Assembly (NCBI GenBank): GCA_018817425.1
Contig: JAHITX010000093.1
Coordinates: 30,283-94,282 of the forward strand
DNA length: 64,000 nucleotides
Reading direction: 5' to 3'
Source: Pseudomonadota bacterium
GTDB taxonomy: Bacteria; Desulfobacterota; Desulfobacteria; Desulfobacterales; RPRI01
This document shows, piece by piece, positions 42,522 through 51,405 of this stretch (its first letter is position 1; every line of letters begins with the position of its first letter). Under the pieces are notes generated by a model that worked only from the letters and a program-made list of their open reading frames with translations, made no database searches and was not told the DNA's origin. Made by a program: the position numbers and the translations under genes.

Positions 42522-42695
42522 CTACCACCAGCAAATAACCTTATCATGTAGAAATATATCATCTACAAGCCCTTCCCAGTCAACATTGCCTTCATATAGC
42601 ATTATAACGGATGACTGATTCTCTTTGGAAACAGCTTCGCCAAGTTTTTCAACGGTTTCATCCGGTTCTGATCTTAGAATATTAAGTACTTTCAT
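42522..42695 (-). CDS. 57-residue TusB/DsrH-like protein
   Basis: A short frame from ATG 42695 to TAG 42522. It encodes MKVLNILRSEPDETVEKLGE and then SVIMLYEGNVDWEGLVDDIF, ending HDKVICWW. The end resembles the TusB/DsrH C-terminal pattern of an acidic helix followed by D-K/H-V-I-x-W. It sits between two DsrE-like genes with short spacers, which supports co-expression and a relay role. Too short for firm similarity by eye. Confidence 0.7.
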   Translation of the reverse strand: MKVLNILRSEPDETVEKLGEAVSKENQSSVIMLYEGNVDWEGLVDDIFLHDKVICWW

Positions 42696-42706
42696 TTTAT
42701 TATCCT

Positions 42707-42994
42707 TTAAAATGGTATTACAAGGTCAGCTTCACGGATTTTTACACCCACATCCGCCAGGGTAATATATTTAAAGCCGTATTTTTCCACATTGGCAGAA
42801 TTATTTGAAAACCTTTCACCTTCCATTTCATCTAAAAATTCCATATTGTCACTATATGCTTCATCCATGTTGGCAATTTCATGGTGAAGAACAAACATCT
42901 GAACGTTTGTGTCCTCAAGCAAAAGACCGAGGCTGGTCCGAAGCCCCTCATACTGTTGATCTGTATCTTTGATGATAACTGCAACTTTTTTCAT
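42707..42994 (-). CDS. DsrE-like protein without the active cysteine
   Basis: 95 residues: KVAVIIKDTDQQYEGLRTSL, LLEDTNVQMFVLHHEI and the final IREADLVIPF strand fit the DsrE/F fold. No cysteine is present, so it cannot carry sulfur itself and is more likely a structural subunit of a DsrEFH-like complex. It lies nine bases after tusA in the transcription direction. Confidence 0.8.
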   Translation of the reverse strand: MKKVAVIIKDTDQQYEGLRTSLGLLLEDTNVQMFVLHHEIANMDEAYSDNMEFLDEMEGERFSNNSANVEKYGFKYITLADVGVKIREADLVIPF

Positions 42995-43003
42995 GATTGA
43001 CTT

Positions 43004-43249
43004 TTACCCCTTTTTAATAAAATATCTTGTGTGGCCTTCTGAAGTATCCAGCATGCCGACAAACTGGTTTCCCCCTTTATTTCCAAAATCAGGAATGTCC
43101 TTTTTTGATCCCGGATCAGTTCCAAGAATTTCCAGAATTTCACCGGATGCCATTTCTTTTAAGGCTTTTTTTGTTTTTAAAAGCGGCATGGGGCAAGTAA
43201 GGCCACGGGTGTCTAAGACATTGTTTGGTTGAATATTTTCAAGATCCAT
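43004..43249 (-). CDS. tusA: TusA-family sulfur carrier
   Basis: 81 residues with the diagnostic LDTRGLTCPMPLLKTKKALK, whose CPxP cysteine carries the persulfide. The middle (ASGEILEILGTDPGSKKDIP) and the C-terminal TRYFIKKG complete the fold. It lies between the YedE-type transporter and the DsrE-like genes, the expected order for sulfur import and relay. AGGAG precedes the ATG. Confidence 0.95.
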   Translation of the reverse strand: MDLENIQPNNVLDTRGLTCPMPLLKTKKALKEMASGEILEILGTDPGSKKDIPDFGNKGGNQFVGMLDTSEGHTRYFIKKG

Positions 43250-43273
43250 AAATATAACTCCTCTTTCCTGTTA

Positions 43274-44458
43274 TCAAAATATAACAAATTTTTCCGTTTC
43301 TTCATTCCACATGGCAACCAGAACCCAGACCAGAAAAAACACCAACATAAAAGGTATAGTAATTTGCCAGGTAAGTATATCCGGTATAAACATGTCCTGG
43401 CCAAGCTTTTTATACAGGTTGCTGTTAAGCAAAACTTTAGAAACCAGTGAATTGGTCAGCACAAATGTCACCAGAGTCACCATAAGCTTGGTTTGCCCTT
43501 CACCCACACGCCATAAAGTACCACTGGCACAACCTCCGGCCAGAATCATCCCGATACCGAAAATAAAACCACCCATCAAGCTGCCTAAAACAAAAGGATG
43601 GTAAACACCCATAGACGGCTCCTGGAGATACGCCCATTTGATTACAGCTGTTCCCGTAAAATAAATGATAATACTAATCGCCACCACTTTTACCATTTTC
43701 GCCTCACCGGTCATGAATGGATCACGAAAGGGGCGCACAAAACAAAATCGCGAACGATGCATCACCATACCGATTAAAAAGCCGAAAAAAAGCCATCCTC
43801 CTAACTGGGTCTTGTTTAAAAATGCATAGGTATAAAAAACAACGACTATACCGATGGCCACCACCACCCCTATATACGGTTGGATTTTTAGCCAATCAAA
43901 AGTCTTGGCTTTTGTTGCATCTTTTGGTTTTGCATAAACCGTCTGGCTCGGAATATGCTCCATTTCCCAGAGCAAATAACGTAGTCCCACCCATGCACCT
44001 GCACCCAGGCCGATCATCATTGCAAATCCGCCTGCCGACATCATGGCAACGGCAGAAAAGAAGCCGCCCACATTACAACCCTTGGCCATTGAAGCACCGG
44101 CGCCCATAAGTATTCCGCCTGCTATGCCTTTTGCATATTCAAGCTTGGGCGCCGGATGGATTTTAAATTGACGTGCCATAAGTGCTGAAACAAAGGCTCC
44201 GATTACGATACCGGCATCGGACAGTGAAACCGGATGAAGCCAGGATGCCACAGGACGTTCTTTGTATGCTCCCACAAGATAGTACAACCAGTCACCCCAG
44301 TTATTTAAACCTGCTGCAATTCCCCAGGGACTCTGCCAAAGGAACATCATAAGCGCAATGATGGCAACTAATATACCAGCCAGCCATGAGGGCCATTCCT
44401 GTTCAAAAACAGCAATGTAGTATTTTCGTATTTTCGTTTTCATATTCATAGGGTCCAC
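43274..44458 (-). CDS. yedE: YeeE/YedE-type sulfur-compound transporter
   Basis: A 394-residue polytopic membrane protein with the two YeeE/YedE repeats: GAGASMAKGCNVGGFFSAVA and GMILAGGCASGTLWRVGEGQ, whose cysteines form the thiosulfate/sulfur path in known members, and LIGMVMHRSRFCFVRPFRDP. It is about twice the minimal family size, as in YedE proteins. It probably brings thiosulfate or another sulfur species to TusA in the cytoplasm. Confidence 0.93.
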   Translation of the reverse strand: MDPMNMKTKIRKYYIAVFEQEWPSWLAGILVAIIALMMFLWQSPWGIAAGLNNWGDWLYYLVGAYKERPVASWLHPVSLSDAGIVIGAFVSALMARQFKIHPAPKLEYAKGIAGGILMGAGASMAKGCNVGGFFSAVAMMSAGGFAMMIGLGAGAWVGLRYLLWEMEHIPSQTVYAKPKDATKAKTFDWLKIQPYIGVVVAIGIVVVFYTYAFLNKTQLGGWLFFGFLIGMVMHRSRFCFVRPFRDPFMTGEAKMVKVVAISIIIYFTGTAVIKWAYLQEPSMGVYHPFVLGSLMGGFIFGIGMILAGGCASGTLWRVGEGQTKLMVTLVTFVLTNSLVSKVLLNSNLYKKLGQDMFIPDILTWQITIPFMLVFFLVWVLVAMWNEETEKFVIF

Positions 44459-44504
44459 TATAGATTCCGGGTCAATGAATTTTTTAACAATATCTTGATA
44501 TCCG

Positions 44505-44549
44505 CTCCATCCACCCTCTCTCCGTGGAGAGAGGGCTTAATGGATGGAG
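44505..44549. terminator. Large hairpin between porin and yedE
   Basis: CTCCATCCA plus CCCTCTCTCC (44505-44523) pairs with GGAGAGAGGG (44526-44535) and, after a 5-base bulge, TGGATGGAG (44541-44549). It could be an mRNA-stability or attenuation structure that lowers expression of yedE and later genes relative to the porin. Confidence 0.55.
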
Positions 44550-44581
44550 GGTAAAATGCAAGACTTTACTTGCTTGCATGG

Positions 44582-44612
44582 AAAAAACAGGGGGCAAATA
44601 AATCTGCCCCCT
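44582..44612 (-). terminator. Rho-independent terminator after the porin gene
   Basis: On the minus strand AGGGGGCA and TGCCCCCT (44605-44612 and 44589-44596) form an 8 bp stem followed by GTTTTTTC. It lies six bases after the porin stop codon. Read-through would be needed for the porin promoter to reach yedE. Confidence 0.75.
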
Positions 44613-44617
44613 TTATG

Positions 44618-46345
44618 CTACCAACGTAATGTAGCCGACAGATAAGCATTCCATACCTTGTCGACAACCGGGAATAAGGCATCAAAAGAAGTTAATTTAT
44701 TGATTCTAACCGGCTCACCCAATGGATTTCCACTTCCGGTATAGTCATAATCATAGTACTGACCGCCAAGTTGTATGAAAAAATTTCGGCCGACTATAGG
44801 CTGGTTATAATAGATTTCATATACCTGTCCACGGGTAGCAAGTTTGCTGCCGATAAGTGAATCTTCGGCACCGGTAAAATTAAACCAGTATTTTGATCCA
44901 TAGTTATATTCCAGGCCAACCTTGGCATCCAGCGGCATGGGGAAAATAGCCCCCACATAGATCATGTATCCATCCCGGCTTTTCAAGTCTCCGTTGGAAC
45001 TCAAAAGACCCTGACCCATAATCTCATAAAATGGATTTTCCGAGATCTGTGATGGGTCCGTATGACTCCATGAACCGGATATAAAGAAATCGATATCTTT
45101 ATCAAATTTCTCAGTAAGATTTGATCTTACAAGTAATGAAGCAGCTTGCCAGTCACCGATATTACTAGTTGGCTCAAGTCTGCTGATAAAACCCCCATAA
45201 TTTTTTTGAAAATAATACTCATTAACACCATCATTGTTACTATCGTCTTTATAGGCGATAAACGGCATAACCGTTAGACCCGTAAAACCGTCGGTAACAT
45301 CCCATGCATAGGCATAATTAAATACTGCGCTGGTTGTATCGTTATTAAAAAGCGTTGCAATAAAACCGGCCATATGGACATCATCTACATCCGCAGTACT
45401 GCTCAATGAAGCGCTGTTGCCATATTCGCTTTCAAAACCCAAACCATAGCAGAATTTTAATTCAAAACCGGGAATGTTTGTGGCATCCTCTAAACCAAAG
45501 CTTAAAGAAGCACCATCAAATTGCCAGTTAATAAGAGTAGCTACGGGTGATCCGCCCTCAAGGCCGTTGTTACGGTATTCAAGCGGTGGACCTTCTGTGG
45601 AGGGGCGACGACCTAAAGACAGGTTAAACGGCACTGATCCCATATAGTTTTTATAATTAAAATATGCCCGTTCAAGACGAATAGTGTCTCCGTGGGGCAG
45701 GGTTGATGTATTGCCGTCAAATGTAGCGTCTCCAAGGCTTCCATGGTTGAATTTGACACCGGTGCTGTCACCATATACCTTGTATGTTGCTAAACGACCG
45801 GCAAAAGCAAGGTTGTCATTAACTTTGGCTTTCATTTCCAAACGGATCCTGTTGGTGTAAATGATGTCATTGTTAATATTGTATTGCTCAACAGGCGGAA
45901 CCATACCGCCTGCTATCATACCAGCAATACCCGCTTGAGCCTGTGCAAGTGTTGCACCATTAAAGCCGCCTGCTGAAGCGTTGACAAAAAAACCGTTTGT
46001 CAGAGAGGTCGGTGCCACTCTGAGATCCTGGTAGTGAATGCTTTCGGCTCTGGTTCTTAAATCAATGCCAAATGAGATTTTGTCGGTGGCCGTATGAAGT
46101 TCAGCCTTGTTGAGCCGGCTATCCATCTCTTTGATCTGGTCCTTTTTTTCAGACTCTGTTGTCTCCATAGCTTCAATTCTTTTCTGGAGTTCCTCCATTT
46201 GTTGAGACATGGTCTGAAGTTGCTCTTTAAGAGTCTGAATTTCATTTTCAGCAAAAACATCAGATACTGAAAACAGAGACAACATAAAGAGCAGACTAAA
46301 GATTTCAGCAAAAATTTTTACCCTTAATTTTTTTTTCTGTTTCAA
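44618..46345 (-). CDS. DUF3373-family outer-membrane protein
   Basis: 575 residues with a signal peptide (about 10-32), a coiled-coil segment (about 34-90, EIQTLKEQLQTMSQQMEELQ and onward) and then a beta-rich domain starting DKISFGIDLRTRAESIHYQD. It ends in a W (LSATLRW), as outer-membrane barrels end in an aromatic residue. The pattern matches DUF3373, found in sulfur-metabolising deltaproteobacteria. It likely forms a pore that admits a substrate. It has its own terminator and a sigma-54 promoter candidate 123 bp upstream. Confidence 0.85.
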   Translation of the reverse strand: MKQKKKLRVKIFAEIFSLLFMLSLFSVSDVFAENEIQTLKEQLQTMSQQMEELQKRIEAMETTESEKKDQIKEMDSRLNKAELHTATDKISFGIDLRTRAESIHYQDLRVAPTSLTNGFFVNASAGGFNGATLAQAQAGIAGMIAGGMVPPVEQYNINNDIIYTNRIRLEMKAKVNDNLAFAGRLATYKVYGDSTGVKFNHGSLGDATFDGNTSTLPHGDTIRLERAYFNYKNYMGSVPFNLSLGRRPSTEGPPLEYRNNGLEGGSPVATLINWQFDGASLSFGLEDATNIPGFELKFCYGLGFESEYGNSASLSSTADVDDVHMAGFIATLFNNDTTSAVFNYAYAWDVTDGFTGLTVMPFIAYKDDSNNDGVNEYYFQKNYGGFISRLEPTSNIGDWQAASLLVRSNLTEKFDKDIDFFISGSWSHTDPSQISENPFYEIMGQGLLSSNGDLKSRDGYMIYVGAIFPMPLDAKVGLEYNYGSKYWFNFTGAEDSLIGSKLATRGQVYEIYYNQPIVGRNFFIQLGGQYYDYDYTGSGNPLGEPVRINKLTSFDALFPVVDKVWNAYLSATLRW

Positions 46346-46467
46346 TTTTCCCTCCTTTTTAAGTGTATGACTTTACCCGATACTTTTGAGGCAGGTGCAT
46401 GGTTAGTGCATCCAATATGAACCCGACATATTATCAACACCCGGTACCAGCAGTAACAGATCACCAG

Positions 46468-46483
46468 AGCAATGATTGTACCA
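46468..46483 (-). promoter_or_regulatory. Sigma-54 promoter candidate for the sulfur cluster
   Basis: On the minus strand the 16 bases TGGTACAATCATTGCT match the -24/-12 consensus TGGCAC-N5-TTGCW with one mismatch and exact spacing. It lies 123 bp before the porin start, on the strand that reads toward the cluster. A sigma-54 activator gene is divergent at 46994. The rest of the 648 bp intergenic region (46346-46993) has no gene that I can see. Confidence 0.7.
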
Positions 46484-46579
46484 AATGAAAATAAAACGAT
46501 AAGTAAATAGCTAATTGACTGAAATGATAATGCATTTTACTATCTTGTTTTTTCTTGCATTATTTAGTTTTATTGTTAT

Positions 46580-46595
46580 GTTAACAGGTGTTAAC
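46580..46595. promoter_or_regulatory. Candidate activator-binding site (UAS)
   Basis: GTTAAC-AGGT-GTTAAC: two identical palindromic half-sites four bases apart, about 100 bp upstream of the sigma-54 promoter candidate at 46468. That is the usual distance for an enhancer-binding protein. No data beyond symmetry and position. Confidence 0.45.
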
Positions 46596-46993
46596 TTTAC
46601 AGGTTTACAATTAAACGATAATTTTTTATCCGTTTAATTTCATGCATCAGACCAACAGCTCTGTTAGTGCGACCCCAAGAGGTTCAACCGTTACAGGGTG
46701 CAATATTTGGAAAGTGATTATAGGTTCTTCCTTAAGGAAAGGCCCAAAAAAAGTTTGAGATTAAGGCGAAAGAACCATTTGAAAACTGATATAGATTAAC
46801 ACATAAAAAATGGAACTGCAAATATTTTGTAATTTTTTATGTAATTGTTATTTCTTAATTTTGAAGTAAAAACCTTATAAGATTAACTTAGAAAATAGAG
46901 CTGCATATCACCATCTCTGCTGATAATATATTGATCCTTATGTTGTAATGTATTCATTCTTTATAAAAACTTCAGATTGGGGAGAAAATCGTT

Positions 46994-48373
46994 ATGGATA
47001 TCGGAAAGCACTGGGAAACGATCATAGAAACCATACAGGACGGAGTTTTGGTGATCGATCCGGAAGGTAATATTATGTCCGCAAATCCTGCGGCTGAGCG
47101 TTTGACAGGATATTCATCCAAAGAACTTATCGGTAAGTCTTGCCGTATTTTAAACTGCACGGGATGCAAAATTAAAGGAGGGGGTCCCGGGGAAGTATGG
47201 TGCAAACTTTTTGTAAAGGGCAAAAGTAAAAACAAGAAATGTTTGATGACTCATAAAGATCGCCGCACTGTACACATTATCAAAAGCGCGACCGTTCTGC
47301 ATGATAAAGACGGTGAGATAATTGGCGCCGTAGAAACCCTGACCGATGTTTCACAATTGGTGCGCCAACAACAAGAAATTGTATCTTTAAGAAAAACATA
47401 TCACTTGGATGATGGTTATTACGGGATACTTGGCAAATCTGTAATTATGCAGAATATGTTTGAACTGATTGATAATGTTGCCCAGTCGGACGCTCCGGTC
47501 ATGATTCAGGGTCAAAGCGGTACGGGCAAAGAAATGGTGGCAAGGGCAATTCATCAGGCCAGTGCTCGTTGTGAAAAACCTTTTGTAAAAGTAAATTGTG
47601 CGGCTTTAAATGAAAATCTTCTGGAAAGCGAACTCTTCGGTCATATTAAAGGCGCTTATACCGGAGCCGATAAAACGAGAATCGGACGTTTCGAGGCTGC
47701 CCATGAAGGCACCATATTTCTGGATGAAATCGGTGACATACCCCTTTCGATTCAGGTAAAGCTTCTTCGGGTCTTAGAGGAAAAAGAAATTGAAAGGGTC
47801 GGCGACCATAACCCTATTCCTGTTAATGTGCATATAATTACTGCAACAAACAAAAACCTTGAACAATTGATTGCCGATGGGCTTTTCCGGGAAGACTTGT
47901 TTTTTCGCATCAATGTTTTTCCGCTCCATTGCCCGACTCTTTCGGAAAGGATGGAAGATATTCCATTTATCGTTCAAAGTTTTATCAAGCAAAATTCTAT
48001 CCGGAGCGGCAAAAAAATTCTGGGTATCACGCCTGAAGTAATGGAAATCTTCTCCTCCTATTCTTGGCCGGGAAATATAAGAGAACTTAGAAACGCTATC
48101 GAATATGCATTTGTCCTCTGCTCCGGCGGAGCAATTGGAAAACAACATTTACCACTAAAAATTTTAAAAGTCAAAGGAGCGGGTTCAAAATCAGCAATCT
48201 GCTCCCAGGACGATTCGGTGGAACGTGAAAAGCTCATAAAGATTCTTCAAGAAGCCAACGGAAATCAGTCCGAAGCTGCCAGGGTTTTGGGCATAAGCCG
48301 GGTCACAATTTGGAAACGGATGAAAAAATACGGTATTAAACCAACAATAGATTTATATGGAGATAAAATCTAA
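46994..48373 (+). CDS. Sigma-54-dependent regulator with cysteine-bearing PAS domain
   Basis: 459 residues. An N-terminal PAS domain (about 5-120) contains [20 protein letters not shown] and a further KKCL, a cysteine set that may bind a metal or sense redox. The AAA+ domain (about 150-385) has Walker [16 protein letters not shown], the sigma-54 contact loop [15 protein letters not shown] and [12 protein letters not shown] Fis-type helix-turn-helix follows ([20 protein letters not shown]). It is divergent from the sulfur cluster and is its likely activator. Confidence 0.93.
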   Translation: MDIGKHWETIIETIQDGVLVIDPEGNIMSANPAAERLTGYSSKELIGKSCRILNCTGCKIKGGGPGEVWCKLFVKGKSKNKKCLMTHKDRRTVHIIKSATVLHDKDGEIIGAVETLTDVSQLVRQQQEIVSLRKTYHLDDGYYGILGKSVIMQNMFELIDNVAQSDAPVMIQGQSGTGKEMVARAIHQASARCEKPFVKVNCAALNENLLESELFGHIKGAYTGADKTRIGRFEAAHEGTIFLDEIGDIPLSIQVKLLRVLEEKEIERVGDHNPIPVNVHIITATNKNLEQLIADGLFREDLFFRINVFPLHCPTLSERMEDIPFIVQSFIKQNSIRSGKKILGITPEVMEIFSSYSWPGNIRELRNAIEYAFVLCSGGAIGKQHLPLKILKVKGAGSKSAICSQDDSVEREKLIKILQEANGNQSEAARVLGISRVTIWKRMKKYGIKPTIDLYGDKI

Positions 48374-48407
48374 GTAACTATTCAGCGAAAAAATTCGTTT
48401 TCAAAAC

Positions 48408-48445
48408 CTGTGTTATAATCATTTTAGTAAATAATTATAACACAG
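48408..48445. terminator. 12 bp inverted repeat after the regulator gene
   Basis: CTGTGTTATAAT (48408-48419) and ATTATAACACAG (48434-48445) are perfectly complementary with a 14-base loop. It follows the regulator stop by 34 bases, so a weak terminator is possible. A second hairpin (48594-48623, AGATTCC...GGAATCT) precedes the catalase stop on the other strand. The remainder of 48374-48688 is empty. Confidence 0.5.
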
Positions 48446-48688
48446 AAACTGAACTGAATGAACATAGAAAACATGGACATAGAGGTAACTTTAAAAAAAA
48501 GCACAGAAGCTTATTCGTGAAGATAAGCAATTATCAGCAGCCTCGAAGTCAATGTTTGAAATTCTGATACTGATAATTATCTACGCAATTAGAAGATTCC
48601 AGGCTGTAAGTAGCCGGGAATCTATGCTTTACTTTGTGCGGCTTGAAATTGGGAATCTTTTCCAGCTATGTAAAACCCCGCTATAAGT

Positions 48689-50149
48689 TTATTTCGGGAT
48701 TTTGCTCAGTGGAATGCCAAGCGCCTGGGCTACCCCTTTGCCATAAGCAGGATCGGCTTTCAGGCAGTTTCCGATATGCCGAATTTTGATTTCTATAGGC
48801 GCATCACCCATGGCACTTGCTGTGTTTCCAAAAAGCGCCTTTTTTTGTTTAGCATTCATAAGGCGAAACAACTTGCCGGGCTGACTGTAATAATCATCAT
48901 CTTCCCGATGATTCCAATGATCTGCTGCGCCTTCTATACTAAGAGGAGGTTCGGAAAAATCAGGCTGTTCCTGCCACTCGCCGTAGCTGTTGGGTTCATA
49001 AGCCAATGTGCTTCCATGATTGCCGTCAACACGCATCAAACCATCCCGATGATAGCTATGAACCGGGCAACGTGGAGCATTTACCGGAATCATATTATGA
49101 TTTACACCGAGCCTATAACGTTGGGCATCAGCATAAGAAAAAAGCCTTCCCTGAAGCATCTTGTCAGGCGAAAAGCCTATACCAGGCACTACACTTGCCG
49201 GATTGAAGGCTGATTGTTCAACTTCCGCAAAATAATTTTCAGGATTACGATTTAATTCCATAACCCCAACCTCAATAAGCGGATAGTCCTTATGAAACCA
49301 AACCTTTGTCAGATCAAAAGGATTATATGGACAGGTAGTCGCTTCCTCTTCTGGCATAATCTGGACAAACATAGTCCATTTAGGAAAGTCTTTTTTTTCT
49401 ATACTCTCATATAAATCCCGCTGGTTGCTTTCCCTGCATTTGCCGATTGTTTTAGCAGCTTCTTCGTTGGTAATATTACGAATTTCCTGCTGGGTTCTAA
49501 AATGAAACTTAACCCAGAACCGTTTGTTTTTAGCATTGATAAAACTGAATGTGTGGCTGCCAAAGCCATGCATATGGCGGTAAGAATATGGAATGCCACG
49601 GTCGCTCATAACAATTGTGACTTGATGCAAAGCTTCCGGCAGGGATGTCCAGAAATCCCAGTTGTTACCCGAGCTGCGCATATTAGTTCGCGGATCGCGC
49701 TTTACTGCATGGTTGAGATCGGGGAACTTTAAAGGATCACGCAGAAAAAAAACTGGCGTATTATTGCCAACCAGGTCCCAATTCCCTTCTTCGGTATAAA
49801 ACTTAAGAGCAAAACCACGGATGTCTCGTTCTGCATCGGCAGCGCCACGTTCACCGGCAACTGTAGAAAACCGAGAAAACATCTCAGTCTTTTTCCCTAC
49901 CTTGGAAAATATTTTTGCTTTGGTATACTGGGTTATATTATGTGTTACTGTAAAAGTGCCATATGCACCGGAACCCTTGGCATGCATACGGCGTTCCGGG
50001 ATAACTTCGCGGTCAAAATGAGCTAGTTTTTCTAAAAACCAGACATCCTGGAGCAACTGTGGTCCGCGTGGCCCGGCAGTTATTACATTCTGATTATCGA
50101 CAACGGGTGCGCCTACGGCAGTGGTAAGTTTCTTTTTACCCTTTTTCAT
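48689..50149 (-). CDS. katA: Haem catalase (small-subunit, clade 3 type)
   Basis: Destroys hydrogen peroxide in the cytoplasm. From ATG 50149 the protein has 486 residues, the small-subunit catalase length. Visible: distal-side [18 protein letters not shown] with the active histidine, [31 protein letters not shown] and the proximal haem ligand [17 protein letters not shown]. The frame extends 19 codons further upstream through a (GAAA) repeat, but AGGAGG sits correctly before 50149. A PerR-like gene lies 143 bp upstream on the same strand. Confidence 0.95.
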   Translation of the reverse strand: MKKGKKKLTTAVGAPVVDNQNVITAGPRGPQLLQDVWFLEKLAHFDREVIPERRMHAKGSGAYGTFTVTHNITQYTKAKIFSKVGKKTEMFSRFSTVAGERGAADAERDIRGFALKFYTEEGNWDLVGNNTPVFFLRDPLKFPDLNHAVKRDPRTNMRSSGNNWDFWTSLPEALHQVTIVMSDRGIPYSYRHMHGFGSHTFSFINAKNKRFWVKFHFRTQQEIRNITNEEAAKTIGKCRESNQRDLYESIEKKDFPKWTMFVQIMPEEEATTCPYNPFDLTKVWFHKDYPLIEVGVMELNRNPENYFAEVEQSAFNPASVVPGIGFSPDKMLQGRLFSYADAQRYRLGVNHNMIPVNAPRCPVHSYHRDGLMRVDGNHGSTLAYEPNSYGEWQEQPDFSEPPLSIEGAADHWNHREDDDYYSQPGKLFRLMNAKQKKALFGNTASAMGDAPIEIKIRHIGNCLKADPAYGKGVAQALGIPLSKIPK

Positions 50150-50160
50150 TGTGAATCCTC

Positions 50161-50184
50161 CTTTCTTTCTTTCTTTCTTTCTTT
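50161..50184. repeat. Six-copy CTTT tetranucleotide repeat before catalase
   Basis: Six consecutive CTTT units (GAAA/AAAG on the coding strand) lie just upstream of the catalase ribosome site. Slippage in such tracts changes spacing or frame and can switch expression. The repeat is short; longer tracts are normally needed for rapid variation. Confidence 0.6.
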
Positions 50185-50292
50185 TTGTTTTGGTAATAAC
50201 AACCATCTATGGTTTTTAAAGTAATAAATATTATCATTTTAATATACAAAAAATTGTTTTCAACTTTAATTCAAAAAACCGTGCAAAATAGT

Positions 50293-50754
50293 TTACTCCT
50301 TTTTCTGACAGTCAGGACAAAAGCCATAAAAGTCCAGCCGGTGCGAATCTATTTTATATCCTGTTTTCTTAGCCATTTCCCTGCTGAATTCATCAAGAGT
50401 TGAGAGCTCCAGATCCATTATATTTTTGCATTTTGTGCAAATCATATGAGGGTGAGGATATGGTCTGCTGCCATCGTATCTGTTGTTGCTGTCATGAAAA
50501 CCAAGTTCCGAAACCTCTCCCTGTTCTTTAAGCATAGCAACTGTTTTATAAACAGTTGCTATGCTCGTAGTCGGAAACCTGGCCTTAACTCCTTCATGAA
50601 TTTGATCAACACCCGGATGGTCTTTGCTTGCAGCTAAAATGCTTAGTACTGCATATCTCTGTGGTGTAATACGAAAATTTCTGAATTTAAGCTTTTCAAG
50701 CATCTCGCTTAAACGCTTTTTAGGATCTTTCGAATTATCAGTATATTTACTCAT
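50293..50754 (-). CDS. perR: Fur-family peroxide regulator (PerR-like)
   Basis: About 153 residues from ATG 50754; the frame also allows TTG 50766. Fur fold: KLKFRNFRITPQRYAVLSIL, the recognition helix SIATVYKTVAMLKEQG, the metal site HPHMICTKCKNIMDLE (CxxC) and a second CPDCQKKE (CxxC). The context beside catalase and the paired CxxC zinc site suggest PerR rather than Fur. It likely represses catalase and itself until peroxide oxidises it. Confidence 0.85.
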   Translation of the reverse strand: MSKYTDNSKDPKKRLSEMLEKLKFRNFRITPQRYAVLSILAASKDHPGVDQIHEGVKARFPTTSIATVYKTVAMLKEQGEVSELGFHDSNNRYDGSRPYPHPHMICTKCKNIMDLELSTLDEFSREMAKKTGYKIDSHRLDFYGFCPDCQKKE

Positions 50755-51405
50755 AATATTTCTCAAATTATAAACATTATTTACAAATAACTATTATTAT
50801 CTACTAATCATTATTTATTAGTTGTAAATTAACTTGTCAAGGTTAATTTACACTCCTTGATCAATGTTTATCTTATTGAATATTGATGCTTATTCCCTCG
50901 GATACAAGTAAAGCCGGAGTCGTTGTACAAAGATTAATTATATCTAATTTTGAAGATTTTAGGAATTATTGCAAAATTACTTCTTGATAATATTCTTTGC
51001 ATCTGATAAATAAGTTTAAAACTTCAGTTACACGGTAATAATCTAAAACCTATTATGAAACTTAGCCTAATATATGTCCCACTTAATAGCTATATCTATT
51101 CAGATTTTAGTATATGACCTTAAATATTAATCTGAAAATATAATTTAACGAAGGGCCCTTATCCTATAAAGATATCCAAAATAATATTTGTCTGCTACCA
51201 AGTTACCATAGTTTTATAATTTAATAGTGTTACTCACTTTATTTGTTTTGGTGCTTTACTATTTTAGGTTTTTAGTTGATTATTATATAAAGTGGTACAA
51301 TACTTTGGCATTGGATCAGGTTCATTACTAATTACAAAATATTGTATAAAACTCATAATGCTTATTATTTTTTTTATTTAAAATCAGGAAAAACGAAAGA
51401 TATTT
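50755..51405. other. Gene-poor region with a possible PerR operator
   Basis: About 650 bp of AT-rich sequence between perR and the VKOR gene without a credible open frame. Next to the perR start, 50768-50781 reads ATTATAAACATTAT, which partly resembles the TTATAATNATTATAA PerR box. I see nothing else in it. Confidence 0.4.

Noticed and set aside
50155..50206. Upstream catalase start at 50206
   Set aside because: It reads through the GAAA repeat to give a lysine/arginine-rich tail not expected in catalases; AGGAGG fits the ATG at 50149.
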